Shown: positions 8,542 through 18,355 of the stretch, in pieces
How positions within the stretch are numbered: the stretch's first letter is position 1
Layout: every line of letters begins with the position of its first letter
NCBI RefSeq assembly: GCF_001984825.2
Contig: NZ_CP043318.1
Coordinates: 3,782,001 to 3,846,000, forward strand
From: Enterobacter chengduensis
GTDB taxonomy: Bacteria > Pseudomonadota > Gammaproteobacteria > Enterobacterales > Enterobacteriaceae
Reading direction: 5' to 3'
DNA: 64,000 bases
Notes under the pieces: generated by a model
Told to the model about the DNA's origin: nothing
The model's database searches: none
The model's input: only the letters and a program-made list of their open reading frames with translations
Made by a program: the position numbers and the translations under genes

Positions 8542-9318
8542 TCAGATGATGCGGTTGGTCTTGAGATCGCGCAGGAAGCCGCCCCAGCGACGCTCGTAGA
8601 ACGGCGTGATGTGCTCCGTAATAAAGTGGCTGATGCCCTTTTCACCGTTTTTCACCTGGCAGATATCTATCGGCTCATCGCCCGGCAGCGTGTCGGTTGC
8701 CACGCTTCCTGCGGCCTGGATGATGTCGTCGATATCGCCGTCGGCTTCAATACCAATCAGCAGCACGGGCTGTTCGTCCGCCTGCTCTTTAATAGAGCAG
8801 AGGAACGCGCGCCTGACGGGCTTGAGCGTTTTGAACAGCGTCGTCAGGGAATCAATCATCTGCGCGGGCGGTTCGGCCACTTCAGACAGCAGCAGTGTTT
8901 CGCCCCCTTCCAGCACTTCCTGCGTGCTGAGCGGGTTACCCTCTTCACCAATCAGATGGCTGATTTCACGCGGCGTGAACTCTTTCCCGGTCGGCAGTCT
9001 GGCGTTGAGGAACAGCGTCTGGCCGAGCGTCATTTCAAACAGGGTACGCACCGGCATCACCACGAACGCCTGTTCGTCTTCAACCGCTTCCTGCAGCGCT
9101 TCCAGCGAGGTGAAGAACGGAATCACCGACGTGCCGTCGTCTTTCTCCCAGTGCAGCAGATCCAGCGCGCTGTCTTCCACAACCTGCTCACCTTCCGCCG
9201 CGGTGCCCGTCACCCAGACGGTGGATTCCAGCAGGGTGCGGAAAAATGCCGGACGGTGGGCGGGCTCGGTTGCCGCCTGCTCCAGCAGGGTCTCTAATTC
9301 GTTTTTGGTTTCGGACAT
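8542..9318 (-). CDS. sseB: Enhanced serine sensitivity protein SseB
   Basis: 258-residue cytoplasmic protein, the same length as E. coli SseB, which alters serine sensitivity when overproduced; its molecular role is not established. The start at 9318 (MSETKNELETLL) matches the family; the open frame runs 23 codons further upstream but through a repetitive hairpin element. No catalytic motif is visible. It is not the unrelated Salmonella type III translocon protein of the same name. It lies downstream of pepB on the same strand, separated by the repeat at 9343-9420. Confidence 0.93.
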   Translation of the reverse strand: MSETKNELETLLEQAATEPAHRPAFFRTLLESTVWVTGTAAEGEQVVEDSALDLLHWEKDDGTSVIPFFTSLEALQEAVEDEQAFVVMPVRTLFEMTLGQTLFLNARLPTGKEFTPREISHLIGEEGNPLSTQEVLEGGETLLLSEVAEPPAQMIDSLTTLFKTLKPVRRAFLCSIKEQADEQPVLLIGIEADGDIDDIIQAAGSVATDTLPGDEPIDICQVKNGEKGISHFITEHITPFYERRWGGFLRDLKTNRII

Positions 9319-9342
9319 AACAATTCCAGATGATGCATTTTC

Positions 9343-9420
9343 CCCCTCACCCCAGCCCTCTCCCTCAAGGGAGAGGGAGCAAACCATCCCCTCTTCCCGT
9401 GGGAGAGGGGATGGGTGAGG
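9343..9420. repeat. Dispersed palindromic repeat, double-hairpin copy
   Basis: Two adjacent hairpins of the CCCTCTCCC/GGGAGAGGG type (arms 9356-9364 with 9369-9377, and 9387-9400 with 9401-9413, the latter with a one-base bulge) are flanked by inverted CCCCTCACCCCA and TGGGTGAGGG ends. Related single-hairpin copies occur at 16638 and 18356. All three are intergenic, as expected of a REP-like element. Confidence 0.75.
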
Positions 9421-9429
9421 GCAATGTGG

Positions 9430-10716
9430 TTACTCAGCCGTCAGCAGGTTCGCCACGGTACGCACGCCCAGACCGGTCGCGCCCGCGGACCACTGCTCAA
9501 CCGCCGCTTTACGGTAGGTTGCGGAGCAGTCGATGTGCAGCCAGCCTTCATGGTAGTTCTCAACAAAGTGAGAGAGGAAGCCCGCAGCGGTGCTTGCCCC
9601 CGCCGGGTACGCCGCGCTCGCGGTATTGTTCAGCTCGGCAAAGTTTGACGGCAGCTGGCTGCGGTGGAATTCGGCCAGCGGCAGACGCCAGAACGGCTCG
9701 TTTTCTGCCGCGGCGCTTGCCAGCAGGCGAGCGGCCAGCTTGTCGTCGAAGCTGAACAGCGCGTGGTAGTCATTCCCCAGGGCGGTTTTCGCCGCGCCGG
9801 TCAGGGTCGCCATGTCGATGATCAGCTCCGGCTTCTGGGCAGAGGCGTCGATCAGGCCATCGGCCAGCACCAGTCGGCCTTCAGCGTCGGTGTTCATCAC
9901 CTCAACGTTTTTACCGTTGCGGTAGCGAATGATGTCGCCCAGCTTGAAGGCGTTACCGCTCACCATGTTATCCGCGCAGCACAGGTAGAGCTTCACGCGC
10001 TTGTTCAGGCCGCGAGTGATGGCAAACGCCAGCGCGCCGGTGATGGTCGCCGCGCCGCCCATGTCGGACTTCATGGAGTCCATGAACGCGCTCTGCTTCA
10101 GGCTGTAGCCGCCGGTGTCGAAGGTGATACCTTTACCGACCAGGCAGGCAAAGACAGGGGCTGCTTTATCGCCGGTTGGGTTGTAGTCCAGCGCCAGCAG
10201 CACCGGTGGACGCTCAGAACCACGGCCCACGGTGTGGATGCCCATGTAATTCTGCTCGCGCAGGTCTTCACCCTTGGTGATGCGGTAGGACATCTTGTCG
10301 CCCGCCACGCCGCACAGCAGGTCAACGGCGCGCTGCGCCAGCTGCTCAGGGCCTAACTCTTCCGCCGGGGCGTTGATGGTGTCGCGCACCCAGTCGATGA
10401 TTTGCAGGCGGCTTTCCAGCTCTTTCTGACCGGCTTCATCAAGGTTAGCCCACTCGATTTTGCGGGTGCCTTTCGGCCCTTTGTAGCCCGCCCAGAACGC
10501 CCAGCTGCGGTCGGTGTCCCAGCCTTCGCCTTCAAGGGAGACATGCTTAATGCCCAGGCCGTCAATTTTACGCGCGGCGCGCTGGATCAGGCCCAAATCA
10601 TCTTTGCCCGTCAGGTGCAGGGTAATACCGTCGTTGTTGATGCTGTAGCTGGCTTTCTCGCCCCAGCGCGCGTCGGCGGGCTGCGTAGAAAGCGTAATCT
10701 TCATCGCTTCGGTCAT
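9430..10716 (-). CDS. pepB: Aminopeptidase B (peptidase M17)
   Basis: Leucyl-aminopeptidase-family metallopeptidase of the cytosol that removes N-terminal residues from small peptides using two divalent metals. The 428-residue protein carries the M17 signature [14 protein letters not shown] and an upstream metal-ligand lysine region ([10 protein letters not shown]). The start at 10716 ([12 protein letters not shown]) is preceded by AAGGATAAATAAA and matches E. coli PepB. It is the gene after iscX, as in E. coli, but an ERIC element lies in the 179-bp gap. Confidence 0.96.
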   Translation of the reverse strand: MTEAMKITLSTQPADARWGEKASYSINNDGITLHLTGKDDLGLIQRAARKIDGLGIKHVSLEGEGWDTDRSWAFWAGYKGPKGTRKIEWANLDEAGQKELESRLQIIDWVRDTINAPAEELGPEQLAQRAVDLLCGVAGDKMSYRITKGEDLREQNYMGIHTVGRGSERPPVLLALDYNPTGDKAAPVFACLVGKGITFDTGGYSLKQSAFMDSMKSDMGGAATITGALAFAITRGLNKRVKLYLCCADNMVSGNAFKLGDIIRYRNGKNVEVMNTDAEGRLVLADGLIDASAQKPELIIDMATLTGAAKTALGNDYHALFSFDDKLAARLLASAAAENEPFWRLPLAEFHRSQLPSNFAELNNTASAAYPAGASTAAGFLSHFVENYHEGWLHIDCSATYRKAAVEQWSAGATGLGVRTVANLLTAE

Positions 10717-10761
10717 TTTATTTATCCTTATTAGCAAACGGGCCGCCAGAAGGCAGCCCAT

Positions 10762-10892
10762 AGAGTCTCTTTCCACTAAATGATTCGCGTTGCAGGAAGG
10801 CGGCAAGCGAGTGAATCCCCGGGAGCAGAGATAACTCTGTGACCGGGGTGAACAAGCGCAGCCAACGCATCGGCAACGTGAAGCATGACGTG
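10762..10892. repeat. ERIC element (enterobacterial repetitive intergenic consensus)
   Basis: The central ERIC core is recognisable: GTGAATCCCCGGGAG at 10811-10825 and GTGACCGGGGTGAAC at 10839-10853, with flanks matching the known roughly 127-bp element (TGATTCGCGTTGCAGG on one side, GCGCAGCCAACGCATC on the other). It lies in the iscX-pepB gap, so it is transcribed with the isc operon unless transcription stops first. Exact ends are approximate. Confidence 0.88.
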
Positions 10893-10896
10893 GAAA

Positions 10897-11097
10897 TTAT
10901 TCTGCTTCATCTAACCAGACTAACAGAATCGCCTCCAGAATTTTTTCATTGGATGCGTTTGGATCGTCGTCGAAATCCTCTAAATCGCAGATCCACTGAT
11001 GCATGTCGGTGAATCGCACGGTTTTCGGATCGAGATCCGGGTTCGCGTCGTAGAGCGCTTCGCCGATTTCACGGCTGTCTGTCCACTTTAGTCCCAT
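10897..11097 (-). CDS. iscX: Fe-S cluster assembly accessory protein IscX
   Basis: 66-residue acidic protein that binds IscS and iron and tunes the rate of cluster assembly on IscU. The start at 11097 ([15 protein letters not shown]) gives the family length, although the frame is open for 20 further codons inside fdx. The acidic stretch [14 protein letters not shown] is typical. One base separates it from the fdx stop; it is the last clearly coupled gene of the isc operon. Confidence 0.96.
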   Translation of the reverse strand: MGLKWTDSREIGEALYDANPDLDPKTVRFTDMHQWICDLEDFDDDPNASNEKILEAILLVWLDEAE

Positions 11098-11098
11098 A

Positions 11099-11434
11099 TT
11101 AATGCTCGCGTGCGTGGTTGATGGTGTAGCGTGGGAACTCCACGACCAGATCTTCATCGGTCACCGCGGCCTGGCAGCTCAGGCGGCTGTCCGGCTCCAG
11201 ACCCCATGCTTTATCCAGCATGTCGTCTTCATCTTCGGTGCTCTCGGCGAGCGAGTCAAAACCTTCACGCACGATGCAGTGGCAGGTGGTGCAGGCACAG
11301 GATTTTTCACACGCGTGTTCCACTTCGATACCTGCGCGCAGGGCAACATCGAGAATGGTTTCACCGGTCTTCGCTTCCAGAACAGCGCCATCCGGACAGA
11401 GGTCCGCATGAGGCAAAATAACAATCTTTGGCAT
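11099..11434 (-). CDS. fdx: ISC-type [2Fe-2S] ferredoxin
   Basis: 111-residue adrenodoxin-type ferredoxin that feeds electrons to IscS/IscU during cluster assembly. Cluster ligands are Cys42, Cys48, Cys51 and Cys87, with the non-ligand Cys46 beside them ([11 protein letters not shown]). It is one base from hscA and one base from iscX, so translation is tightly coupled. Confidence 0.97.
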   Translation of the reverse strand: MPKIVILPHADLCPDGAVLEAKTGETILDVALRAGIEVEHACEKSCACTTCHCIVREGFDSLAESTEDEDDMLDKAWGLEPDSRLSCQAAVTDEDLVVEFPRYTINHAREH

Positions 11435-11435
11435 A

Positions 11436-13286
11436 TTAAACCTCGTCCACGGACTGGCCCTTCAGCGCCACGCGGACGGATTTGTCCATGCGGCGAGCGG
11501 CGAAGTCCTGGGTTTGTTTATCAACGTTTTTAATGGCTTCTTCTATTGCGTCAGCATCATTGCCCATGGCGACGACGCTTAGGTGCGCGGCGGCCTCATC
11601 AATCACCTGACGCTCGGCGGCGCTTAACAGCGCGGCGTCGGCATTGAGTGCTCCGGTCAGGCTTTCCAGCACGCGCGCGGCTTCCACTTTCTGTTCCGCC
11701 AGCATACGCGCCTTCACATCCTGCTCGGCGTAGCTCATTGAGTCCTGAATCATGGAGGCAATTTCGCCATCGGTCAGGCCGTAGGACGGCTTCACCTGGA
11801 TGGACGATTCCACGCCGGTGGATTTTTCCATCGCCGTGACGCTCAGCAGGCCGTCCGCATCCACCTGGAAGGTGACGCGAATATGCGCCCCGCCCGCGGG
11901 CAGCGCCGGAATACCGCGCAGCGCAAAGCGCGCCAGAGAGCGGCAGTCCTGCACCAGCTCGCGCTCGCCCTGCATCACGTGGATGGACATCGCGGTCTGG
12001 CCGTCTTTGAAGGTGGTGAACTCCTGCGCGCGCGCCACCGGAATGGTGGTGTTACGCGGGATCACTTTCTCCACCAGGCCGCCCATGGTTTCTAACCCCA
12101 GCGACAGCGGAATGACGTCCAGCAGCAGCATTTCGCTGTCCGGCTTGTTGCCGACCAGAATATCGGCCTGGATCGCGGCGCCGACGGCCACCACCTTGTC
12201 CGGGTCGATGGAGGTCAGCGGCGTGCGGCCAAAGAAATCGCCCACGCGCTCGCGCACCAGCGGCACGCGGGTCGAGCCGCCCACCATGACCACTTCCAGC
12301 ACCTCGTTCGCCTCAACGCCCGCATCCTTCAATGCGCGACGGCAGGCCAGCAGAGTGCGTTTCACCAGCGGGGCAATCAGATCGTTAAACTGGTCGCGGG
12401 TAATCTCACCCTGCCAGCCCGCAACGTTGACGGTAACCGTCTGCGCGTCGCTCAGGGCGATTTTGGCGTCGATGGCCGCGTCCAGCAGCTCGCGCTGTAC
12501 GCGGTTGTCGCTGCGATCGGCAACGCCCGCCTGCTCGCGAATGTAGTCCGCCAGCAGGTGGTCGAAGTCATCGCCGCCCAGCGCGGAATCCCCGCCGGTC
12601 GCCAGCACTTCGAACACGCCGCGGCTTAGGCGCAGGATCGAGATATCAAAGGTACCGCCGCCGAGATCGTATACCGCAATCACCCCTTCCTGACCGGAGT
12701 CGAGGCCGTAGGCAATCGCCGCCGCCGTCGGTTCGTTCAGCAGGCGCAGCACGTGCAGGCCCGCCAGACGCGCGGCGTCTTTGGTACCCTGACGCTGTGC
12801 ATCGTCAAAGTAGGCCGGAACGGTGATCACCACGCCCTCGAGATCGCCGCCGAGCGTCGCCGTGGCGCGCGCCGCCAGCGCTTTGAGGATGTCCGCAGAA
12901 ACGCGGATCGGGTTCAGCAGACCGGCAGACGTCGCGATCATCGGCAGGCCGTTTTCACTGGCCTGCAGCTGATACGGCAGATGCGGGTAGCGGGTCTGAA
13001 TATCGGCCAGCGAACGGCCCATCATGCGCTTAACCGAGCTGATGGTGTTGGCCGGATCGCGCGCGGCGTTGGCGCGGGCGTCATAGCCGACCGCGTGACC
13101 CTGCTGCTGGTAGTGGACCACGGAAGGCAGCAGATGACGGCCCTGCTCATCAGCCAGCGTTTCCGCCTGGCCGCTGCGCACGGTCGCCACGAGGGAATTG
13201 GTGGTGCCCAGGTCAATACCCACCGCCAGACGACGCTGGTGCGGTGCGGCACTTAAGCCAGGCTCACTAATTTGTAATAAGGCCAT
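11436..13286 (-). CDS. hscA: Fe-S protein chaperone HscA (Hsp70)
   Basis: 616-residue specialised Hsp70 that, with HscB, releases clusters from IscU by binding its LPPVK motif. The N-terminal ATPase domain (residues about 18-390) shows [12 protein letters not shown] and [13 protein letters not shown]; the substrate-binding domain follows to about 510, then a helical lid. It lacks the EEVD-type end of DnaK, as expected of HscA. It follows hscB by 14 bases. Confidence 0.97.
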   Translation of the reverse strand: MALLQISEPGLSAAPHQRRLAVGIDLGTTNSLVATVRSGQAETLADEQGRHLLPSVVHYQQQGHAVGYDARANAARDPANTISSVKRMMGRSLADIQTRYPHLPYQLQASENGLPMIATSAGLLNPIRVSADILKALAARATATLGGDLEGVVITVPAYFDDAQRQGTKDAARLAGLHVLRLLNEPTAAAIAYGLDSGQEGVIAVYDLGGGTFDISILRLSRGVFEVLATGGDSALGGDDFDHLLADYIREQAGVADRSDNRVQRELLDAAIDAKIALSDAQTVTVNVAGWQGEITRDQFNDLIAPLVKRTLLACRRALKDAGVEANEVLEVVMVGGSTRVPLVRERVGDFFGRTPLTSIDPDKVVAVGAAIQADILVGNKPDSEMLLLDVIPLSLGLETMGGLVEKVIPRNTTIPVARAQEFTTFKDGQTAMSIHVMQGERELVQDCRSLARFALRGIPALPAGGAHIRVTFQVDADGLLSVTAMEKSTGVESSIQVKPSYGLTDGEIASMIQDSMSYAEQDVKARMLAEQKVEAARVLESLTGALNADAALLSAAERQVIDEAAAHLSVVAMGNDADAIEEAIKNVDKQTQDFAARRMDKSVRVALKGQSVDEV

Positions 13287-13300
13287 AATTGCTTCCGAAA

Positions 13301-13816
13301 TTAAAAATCGAGCAGCTTTTCTTCGAGTTGTTCAGCACTGCTTCGCAGTTTATCGAGAAAACGGAGTTTGCGCACAGTGTCTGCCGCCACGTTCCAGGTC
13401 TCGTTGTTCAGTTGCTCCACCATCTGCTGATGGCGGATATCGAACATGCCCTTCACGCGCGTGATGAAGCTTTCCAGACGCGCTTCGTCTTTGGCCTGTT
13501 CAATCTCATCCAGCTCTTCGCGCAGCTCCAGCTGTTCCATCAGAAACGCCGTATCGCGCACGGTGTGCTGTTCGCTCGCCAGATCGAAACCGTGAAGCGA
13601 GAGCAGATATTCAGCGCGCGCCAGCGGATGGCGCAGCGTCTGCCAGGCCTGGTTGATGGTGGCAGAGTGCGAAACCGCAGCCAGCTGTTCTGCCTGCGTC
13701 CCACTCGCGAATTTATCCGGATGGTACTGACGCTGCAGATCCTGAAAACGGAGCGTCAACGCCTGGAGATCGATCGGGTATTGAGCGGGTAGTCCGAAGA
13801 GAGTGAAGTAATCCAT
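13301..13816 (-). CDS. hscB: Fe-S J-domain cochaperone HscB
   Basis: 171-residue J-protein that delivers IscU to HscA and stimulates its ATPase. The N-terminal J domain has HPD at residues 32-34 (QYHPDKF); the C-terminal three-helix IscU-binding domain covers about 85-171. It is separated from iscA by an 80-base gap holding a GC-rich hairpin that may lower expression of the chaperone half of the operon. Confidence 0.97.
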   Translation of the reverse strand: MDYFTLFGLPAQYPIDLQALTLRFQDLQRQYHPDKFASGTQAEQLAAVSHSATINQAWQTLRHPLARAEYLLSLHGFDLASEQHTVRDTAFLMEQLELREELDEIEQAKDEARLESFITRVKGMFDIRHQQMVEQLNNETWNVAADTVRKLRFLDKLRSSAEQLEEKLLDF

Positions 13817-13844
13817 AACAATCTCAGGGGTAGCCTGTTAAAAC

Positions 13845-13882
13845 AAACCCCACGCGTAGCGGGTAACGCCACGGTGGGGTTT
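13845..13882 (-). terminator. Intra-operon hairpin between iscA and hscB (possible partial terminator)
   Basis: On the transcribed strand a 9-bp stem (AAACCCCAC paired with GTGGGGTTT) encloses a GC-rich loop and is followed by GTTTTAAC. The T tract is weak and the downstream genes belong to the same operon, so attenuation or an RNA-processing site is more likely than full termination. Confidence 0.5.
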
Positions 13883-13896
13883 CGGATGACGCGCGG

Positions 13897-14220
13897 TTAA
13901 ACGTGGAAGCTTTCGCCGCAACCACACTCGTCTTTGACGTTCGGGTTCGTGAATTTGAACCCTTCGTTCAGACCTTCTTTAACGAAGTCCAGCTGAGTGC
14001 CGTTGAGGAATTGCAGGCTTTTGCCATCGACCACCACCTTCACGCCCTTGTCTTCAAACACGGTGTCGTCAGACGCCGGCTCGTCAACAAACTCCAGTAC
14101 GTAAGCCATACCAGAACAGCCGGAGGTACGTACGCCCAGCCGCAGGCCAAAGCCTTTACCACGGTTCGCCAGAAAAGAGCTTACTCGCGCGGCAGCGCTG
14201 TCGCTAAGGGTAATCGACAT
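13897..14220 (-). CDS. iscA: A-type iron-sulfur carrier IscA
   Basis: 107-residue A-type carrier that accepts and transfers Fe-S clusters or iron. The conserved cysteines Cys35, Cys99 and Cys101 are present (SGCSGMAY and DECGCGES). ATG 14220 is chosen over a TTG two codons upstream because a GAGG site precedes it and the length then equals the family norm. iscU ends 13 bases upstream. Confidence 0.97.
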   Translation of the reverse strand: MSITLSDSAAARVSSFLANRGKGFGLRLGVRTSGCSGMAYVLEFVDEPASDDTVFEDKGVKVVVDGKSLQFLNGTQLDFVKEGLNEGFKFTNPNVKDECGCGESFHV

Positions 14221-14233
14221 ACTCAAACCTCAA

Positions 14234-14620
14234 TTATTTTGCTTCACGTTTGCTTTTGTAATCCGCAATGGCGGCTTTGATCGCGTCTTCTGCCAGAATT
14301 GAGCAGTGAATTTTCACCGGTGGCAGTTCGAGTTCTTCAGCAATATCCGTGTTCTTGATTGCCTGTGCTTCGTCCAGAGACTTGCCCTTCACCCATTCGG
14401 TGACCAGGGAGCTGGACGCAATTGCAGAACCGCAGCCGTAGGTCTTGAAGCGCGCGTCTTCAATGATACCTTCATTGTTGACTTTAATCTGCAACTTCAT
14501 CACGTCGCCACACGCCGGTGCCCCGACCATACCGCTACCAACAGATTCGTCGCTGTTGTCAAAAGAGCCAACGTTGCGCGGGTTTTCGTAATGATCGATG
14601 ACTTTTTCGCTGTATGCCAT
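14234..14620 (-). CDS. iscU: Fe-S cluster scaffold IscU
   Basis: 128-residue scaffold on which [2Fe-2S] and [4Fe-4S] clusters are built. Active residues Cys37, Asp39, Cys63, His105 and Cys106 are present, along with the HscA-recognition motif LPPVK at 99-103. It lies 24 bases after iscS. Confidence 0.98.
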   Translation of the reverse strand: MAYSEKVIDHYENPRNVGSFDNSDESVGSGMVGAPACGDVMKLQIKVNNEGIIEDARFKTYGCGSAIASSSLVTEWVKGKSLDEAQAIKNTDIAEELELPPVKIHCSILAEDAIKAAIADYKSKREAK

Positions 14621-14644
14621 GATTGAATTCTCCTTATGTACCGA

Positions 14645-15859
14645 TTAGTGATGTGACCATTCAATGCTGTTCAGATCCACGCCCTGCTTGAACATTTCCC
14701 ACAGCGGAGAAAGGTCGCGCAGACGGCCAATGGAGTTGCGAACCAGCTTGATGGTGTAGTCAATCTCTTCTTCGGTAGTAAAACGACCTAAAGAGAAACG
14801 GATAGAGCTGTGTGCCAGCTCGTCGGTCATACCCAGCGCGCGCAGCACGTAGGATGGCTCCAGGCTTGCAGACGTACAGGCAGAACCGGAAGAAACCGCC
14901 AGGTCTTTCAGCGCCATAATCAGCGACTCGCCTTCAACATAGTTGAAGCTGACGTTGAGAATGTTCGGTGCGCCCTGCTCGAGATCGCCGTTCAGATACA
15001 CTTCTTCCATATCCTTCACGCCGTCCCACAGACGGTTACGCAGCGTGCGCAGGCGCGCCATCTCGGTTTCCATCTCTTCTTTTGCAATGCGGTAAGCTTC
15101 ACCCATGCCCACGATCTGGTGAACAGGCAGCGTACCGGAACGCATGCCGCGTTCGTGACCGCCGCCGTGCATCTGTGCTTCGATGCGGATACGTGGCTTA
15201 CGACGAACGTACAGTGCGCCAATCCCTTTCGGGCCATAGATTTTGTGGCCGGAGAAGGACATCAGGTCCACTTTCAGCTGGCTCAGGTCGATAGGCAGTT
15301 TGCCCACGCTCTGGGTCGCGTCCACGTGGTAGATGATACCGCGCGCGCGGCACATTTCGCCGATGGTCGCGATGTCCTGAACGACGCCGATTTCGTTGTT
15401 AACGTGCATGATGGAGACCAGAATGGTGTCATCACGCATCGCCGCTTCGAGCTCTTTCAGGTCAATAATACCGTTGCTCTGCGGCGCCAGGTAAGTTACT
15501 TCGTACCCTTCACGCTCCAGCTGGCGGCAGGTATCCAGCACGGCTTTGTGTTCGGTTTTGCTGGTGATGATGTGCTTGCCTTTTTTCTGATAAAAGTTGG
15601 CTGCACCTTTGATCGCCAGGTTGTCGGATTCGGTCGCACCGGAGGTGAAAACAATCTCACGCGGGTCGGCACCCACCAGGTCAGCAATCTGATTACGGGC
15701 GATATCGACCGCCTCTTCAGCATGCCAGCCAAAACGGTGTGAACGGGAAGCTGGGTTACCAAAGTTTCCGTCCAGGGTCAGACACTGCATCATTTTCTCG
15801 GCAACACGCGGGTCCACCGGCGTGGTTGCGGAGTAATCGAGATAAATCGGTAATTTCAT
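14645..15859 (-). CDS. iscS: Cysteine desulfurase IscS
   Basis: 404-residue PLP enzyme that converts cysteine to alanine and passes persulfide sulfur to IscU, TusA, ThiI and others. The PLP lysine is in [12 protein letters not shown] and the mobile-loop cysteine in [10 protein letters not shown], near residue 328. A 117-base leader with a stable hairpin separates it from iscR; in E. coli this region governs separate stability of iscR and iscSUA RNA under RyhB. Confidence 0.98.
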   Translation of the reverse strand: MKLPIYLDYSATTPVDPRVAEKMMQCLTLDGNFGNPASRSHRFGWHAEEAVDIARNQIADLVGADPREIVFTSGATESDNLAIKGAANFYQKKGKHIITSKTEHKAVLDTCRQLEREGYEVTYLAPQSNGIIDLKELEAAMRDDTILVSIMHVNNEIGVVQDIATIGEMCRARGIIYHVDATQSVGKLPIDLSQLKVDLMSFSGHKIYGPKGIGALYVRRKPRIRIEAQMHGGGHERGMRSGTLPVHQIVGMGEAYRIAKEEMETEMARLRTLRNRLWDGVKDMEEVYLNGDLEQGAPNILNVSFNYVEGESLIMALKDLAVSSGSACTSASLEPSYVLRALGMTDELAHSSIRFSLGRFTTEEEIDYTIKLVRNSIGRLRDLSPLWEMFKQGVDLNSIEWSHH

Positions 15860-15930
15860 TGCTCTTTAAACTCCGTACATCGCTTCAATGCAAGGAATCA
15901 GGCAACCGGCTGGATGTACGACCGAGTACG

Positions 15931-15948
15931 CGGGGCGTGACCGCCCCG
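15931..15948 (-). other. GC-rich hairpin in the iscR-iscS intergenic RNA
   Basis: A 7-bp perfect stem (CGGGGCG and CGCCCCG) with a four-base loop lies between iscR and iscS. In E. coli a structured element here protects the iscR part of the mRNA when RyhB triggers decay of iscSUA. Function in this genome is inferred from position. Confidence 0.45.
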
Positions 15949-15976
15949 GCCTGATTCTGAAATCTTTATCGTTTTA

Positions 15977-16468
15977 TTACGCGCGCAGTTTGACGTCGAT
16001 AGCGTCCTGCGCGCGGGTGCTGCGTTGGGAATCATGGCTGTGCTGACGGCCCGATACGTCCAGAACTTCCTGGTTATTAACCAGTTCACCCAGGGTGATG
16101 TTGTTCAGGAAGCCGGTCAGACGGTCGCTCAGATCGCGCCACAGCGCGTGGGTCAGGCACTTGTCGCCGCCCTGACAGCCGCCTTTACCCTGGCAACGGG
16201 TCGCGTCAACGGATTCGTCAACTGCGCTGATCACTTCGCCAACTGCAATACTGCCCGCGTCTTTACCCAGCAGATAACCGCCGCCTGGGCCACGAACGCT
16301 GGAAACCAGTCCATTTTTACGCAGTCTGGAGAACAACTGTTCCAGGTAAGAGAGGGAGATCCCTTGTCGTTCAGAAATATCAGCCAACGGAACCGGGCCC
16401 GCTTCGGAGTTGAGCGCAACGTCCAGCATCGCGGTCACGGCATAACGCCCTTTAGATGTCAGTCTCAT
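15977..16468 (-). CDS. iscR: Fe-S cluster-sensing transcriptional regulator IscR
   Basis: 163-residue Rrf2-family regulator. With its [2Fe-2S] cluster it represses the isc operon; in apo form it acts at type 2 sites such as suf. The winged helix spans about residues 1-65, and cluster ligands Cys92, Cys98, Cys104 and His107 are present. Two adjacent type 1 operators overlap its own promoter, showing direct autorepression. It is the first gene of iscRSUA-hscBA-fdx-iscX. Confidence 0.98.
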   Translation of the reverse strand: MRLTSKGRYAVTAMLDVALNSEAGPVPLADISERQGISLSYLEQLFSRLRKNGLVSSVRGPGGGYLLGKDAGSIAVGEVISAVDESVDATRCQGKGGCQGGDKCLTHALWRDLSDRLTGFLNNITLGELVNNQEVLDVSGRQHSHDSQRSTRAQDAIDVKLRA

Positions 16469-16541
16469 GTCTTACTTAACCTCAAACTCGCCCCTGCCCG
16501 GGGTTTTTTATAGTAAAATGGGGTATTGCATAGCAGGGCCA

Positions 16542-16570
16542 AGTCTGACATTCCTGACTAAAATGGTCAA
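16542..16570 (-). promoter_or_regulatory. iscR promoter
   Basis: On the minus strand TTGACC (16565-16570) and CAGACT (16542-16547) are spaced by 17 bases, giving an RNA leader of about 65-70 bases. The -35 hexamer lies inside the promoter-proximal IscR site. Confidence 0.7.
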
Positions 16571-16574
16571 CTAT
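16550..16574 (-). promoter_or_regulatory. IscR type 1 site, promoter-proximal
   Basis: The 25-bp element reads ATAGTTGACC on the minus strand, continues TTTTAGTC and ends AGGAAT. It fits the type 1 consensus (ATASYYGACT, W-rich centre, AGTCRRSTAT) at nearly all positions and covers the iscR -35 region. Confidence 0.85.
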
Positions 16575-16599
16575 TTACTTGACTGTTTTAGTCAGGTAT
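16575..16599 (-). promoter_or_regulatory. IscR type 1 site, promoter-distal
   Basis: This 25-bp element begins ATACCTGACT on the minus strand and ends AGTCAAGTAA, an almost exact match to the type 1 consensus. It directly abuts the proximal site, and together they create an 11-bp inverted repeat (16553-16563 with 16586-16596). Confidence 0.87.
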
Positions 16600-16637
16600 T
16601 TAACCTTCCGTGCCTTCATAACCAGGTGCGGCCTGAT

Positions 16638-16671
16638 GCCCTCACCCCGCCCCTCTCCCACGGGGAGAGGG
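16638..16671. repeat. Dispersed palindromic repeat, single-hairpin copy
   Basis: CCCTCACCCC leads into CCCTCTCCC (16651-16659), a three-base loop and GGGAGAGGG (16663-16671). It lies just past the trmJ stop and resembles the copies at 9343 and 18356. It may double as a transcription barrier between trmJ and the isc promoter. Confidence 0.72.
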
Positions 16672-16682
16672 AGAAAACGGCA

Positions 16683-17408
16683 CTATTCCTTATTCTTCTG
16701 CTCAATCGACGCCAGAATCCCGCGCAGGATGTTCAGCTCCTGGCTTTCCGGCCGCGCGCGCGTGAACAGACGGCGCAGCTTGTTCATCACCTGGCCCGGG
16801 TGGCCTTCGCGGATAAAACCGGTTGAGAGCAGCGTCTGCTCCAGGTGACCGTAGAAGCGCTCAAGGTCGTCCACCAGCGGGTAGGCCGTTTCTTCTTTAG
16901 GCTCAACCTCTTTTTCCTGCGTCGCCAGCCAGGCCATGCGGACTTCATAGGCGATAACCTGCACCGCCATCGCCAGGTTCAGCGAGCTGTATTCCGGGTT
17001 CGCGGCAATGGCGACGTGATAGTGACACTTCTGCAGTTCGTCGTTGGTCAGGCCAACGCGCTCGCGGCCAAACACCAGCGCAACCGGTGCCTGCTCCGCT
17101 TCTGAGACGCTTTTCAGGCCGCATTCACGCGGATCGAGCATTGGCCACGGCAGCGTGCGGGAACGCGCGCTGGTCCCGACAACGAGGCTGCAGCCGGCCA
17201 GCGCTTCGTCAAGGGTGTCGACGATCTGCGCGTTGCCGATCACGTCGCTGGCACCGGCCGCCAGGGCGATGGCCTGAGAGTCGGGCTTCACCAGCGGGTT
17301 AACCAGCCACAGGTTCGTTAAGCCCATGGTTTTCATAGCGCGGGCAACGGAGCCCATGTTGCCGGTGTGCGATGTTTCGACCAGCACGATTCGAATGTTT
17401 TGCAGCAT
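16683..17408 (-). CDS. trmJ: tRNA (cytidine/uridine-2'-O-)-methyltransferase TrmJ
   Basis: 241-residue SPOUT methyltransferase that 2'-O-methylates position 32 in the tRNA anticodon loop. The knotted SPOUT domain spans about residues 1-170, with [11 protein letters not shown] and [12 protein letters not shown] motifs; a helical C-terminal extension follows. ATG 17408 ([12 protein letters not shown]) matches E. coli; an upstream in-frame ATG adds 15 unconserved residues. It diverges from suhB and runs toward iscR. Confidence 0.95.
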   Translation of the reverse strand: MLQNIRIVLVETSHTGNMGSVARAMKTMGLTNLWLVNPLVKPDSQAIALAAGASDVIGNAQIVDTLDEALAGCSLVVGTSARSRTLPWPMLDPRECGLKSVSEAEQAPVALVFGRERVGLTNDELQKCHYHVAIAANPEYSSLNLAMAVQVIAYEVRMAWLATQEKEVEPKEETAYPLVDDLERFYGHLEQTLLSTGFIREGHPGQVMNKLRRLFTRARPESQELNILRGILASIEQKNKE

Positions 17409-17487
17409 AATTTTTAGATGTCTGGATTCAGTGACTGAAGAATATTCCGGCATATTATCATAAACGAGAGACGTAATCCGATCCCGC

Positions 17488-17496
17488 TGCTATACT
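17488..17496 (+). promoter_or_regulatory. suhB extended -10 promoter
   Basis: TGCTATACT is an extended -10 element (TG-N-TATACT) and predicts a start near 17503 with a 38-base leader ahead of suhB. No good -35 is visible, as is usual for extended -10 promoters. Confidence 0.6.
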
Positions 17497-17540
17497 CTGC
17501 GCCGATTTTCCTGTTCTTTAACATCCAGTGAGAGAGACCG

Positions 17541-18344
17541 ATGCATCCGATGCTGACCATCGCCGTGCGCGCAGCGCGCAAGGCGGGTAATGTAATTGCC
17601 AAACACTACGAAACGCCAGACTCCGTAGAAACCAGCCAGAAAGGCAGCAATGATTTCGTGACCAACGTCGATAAAGCCGCAGAAGCGATTATTATCGAAA
17701 CGATCCGCAAATCTTACCCGCAGCACACCATCATCACCGAAGAAAGCGGTGAACATGAAGGTACCGATCAGGATGTTCAATGGGTTATCGATCCACTGGA
17801 TGGCACCACCAACTTTGTCAAACGCCTGCCACACTTCTCTGTGTCTATTGCAGTACGCATCAAAGGCCGTACTGAAGTTGCCGTTGTGTACGATCCAATG
17901 CGTAACGAACTGTTCACCGCAACCCGCGGACAGGGCGCACAGCTGAACGGCTACCGTCTGCGCTGCAGCAACGCTCGCGATCTGGACGGCACCATCCTGG
18001 CGACCGGTTTCCCGTTCAAGGCGAAACAGCACGCGACCACCTATATGAATATCCTGGGCAAACTGTTCACCGAATGCGCGGACTTCCGCCGCACCGGTTC
18101 TGCTGCGCTGGATCTGGCCTACGTGGCAACCGGCCGCGTTGACGGTTACTTCGAGCTGTCGCTGAAGCCATGGGATTTTGCGGCGGGCGAGCTGATCGCG
18201 CGTGAAGCAGGTGCCATCGTGTGTGATTTCACCGGCGGCCATAACTACATGTCTACCGGCAACATCGTGGCGGGTAACCCGCGCGTTGTGAAAGCCATGC
18301 TGGCAAACATGCGTGATGAACTGAGCGATGCGCTGAAGCGTTAA
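17541..18344 (+). CDS. suhB: Inositol-1-monophosphatase / rRNA transcription antitermination factor SuhB
   Basis: 267-residue Mg-dependent phosphatase fold. In E. coli its main role is binding NusA and completing the ribosomal RNA antitermination complex. Metal motifs are intact: EES near residue 67 and WVIDPLDGTTNF near 81-92, with the C-terminal motif WDFAAGELIAREAGA. A GAGAGA site precedes the ATG. It is monocistronic, and a hairpin repeat follows its stop. Confidence 0.96.
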   Translation: MHPMLTIAVRAARKAGNVIAKHYETPDSVETSQKGSNDFVTNVDKAAEAIIIETIRKSYPQHTIITEESGEHEGTDQDVQWVIDPLDGTTNFVKRLPHFSVSIAVRIKGRTEVAVVYDPMRNELFTATRGQGAQLNGYRLRCSNARDLDGTILATGFPFKAKQHATTYMNILGKLFTECADFRRTGSAALDLAYVATGRVDGYFELSLKPWDFAAGELIAREAGAIVCDFTGGHNYMSTGNIVAGNPRVVKAMLANMRDELSDALKR

Positions 18345-18355
18345 TCCCGGTAATT

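Noticed and set aside
8542-9318. sseB as a type III secretion translocon gene
   Set aside because: The product is the enhanced serine sensitivity protein; no secretion genes or coiled-coil translocator features are nearby.
16542-16600. Possible mobile-element end because of the 11-bp inverted repeat
   Set aside because: The symmetry is fully explained by two tandem IscR type 1 operators; no transposase or target duplication is present.
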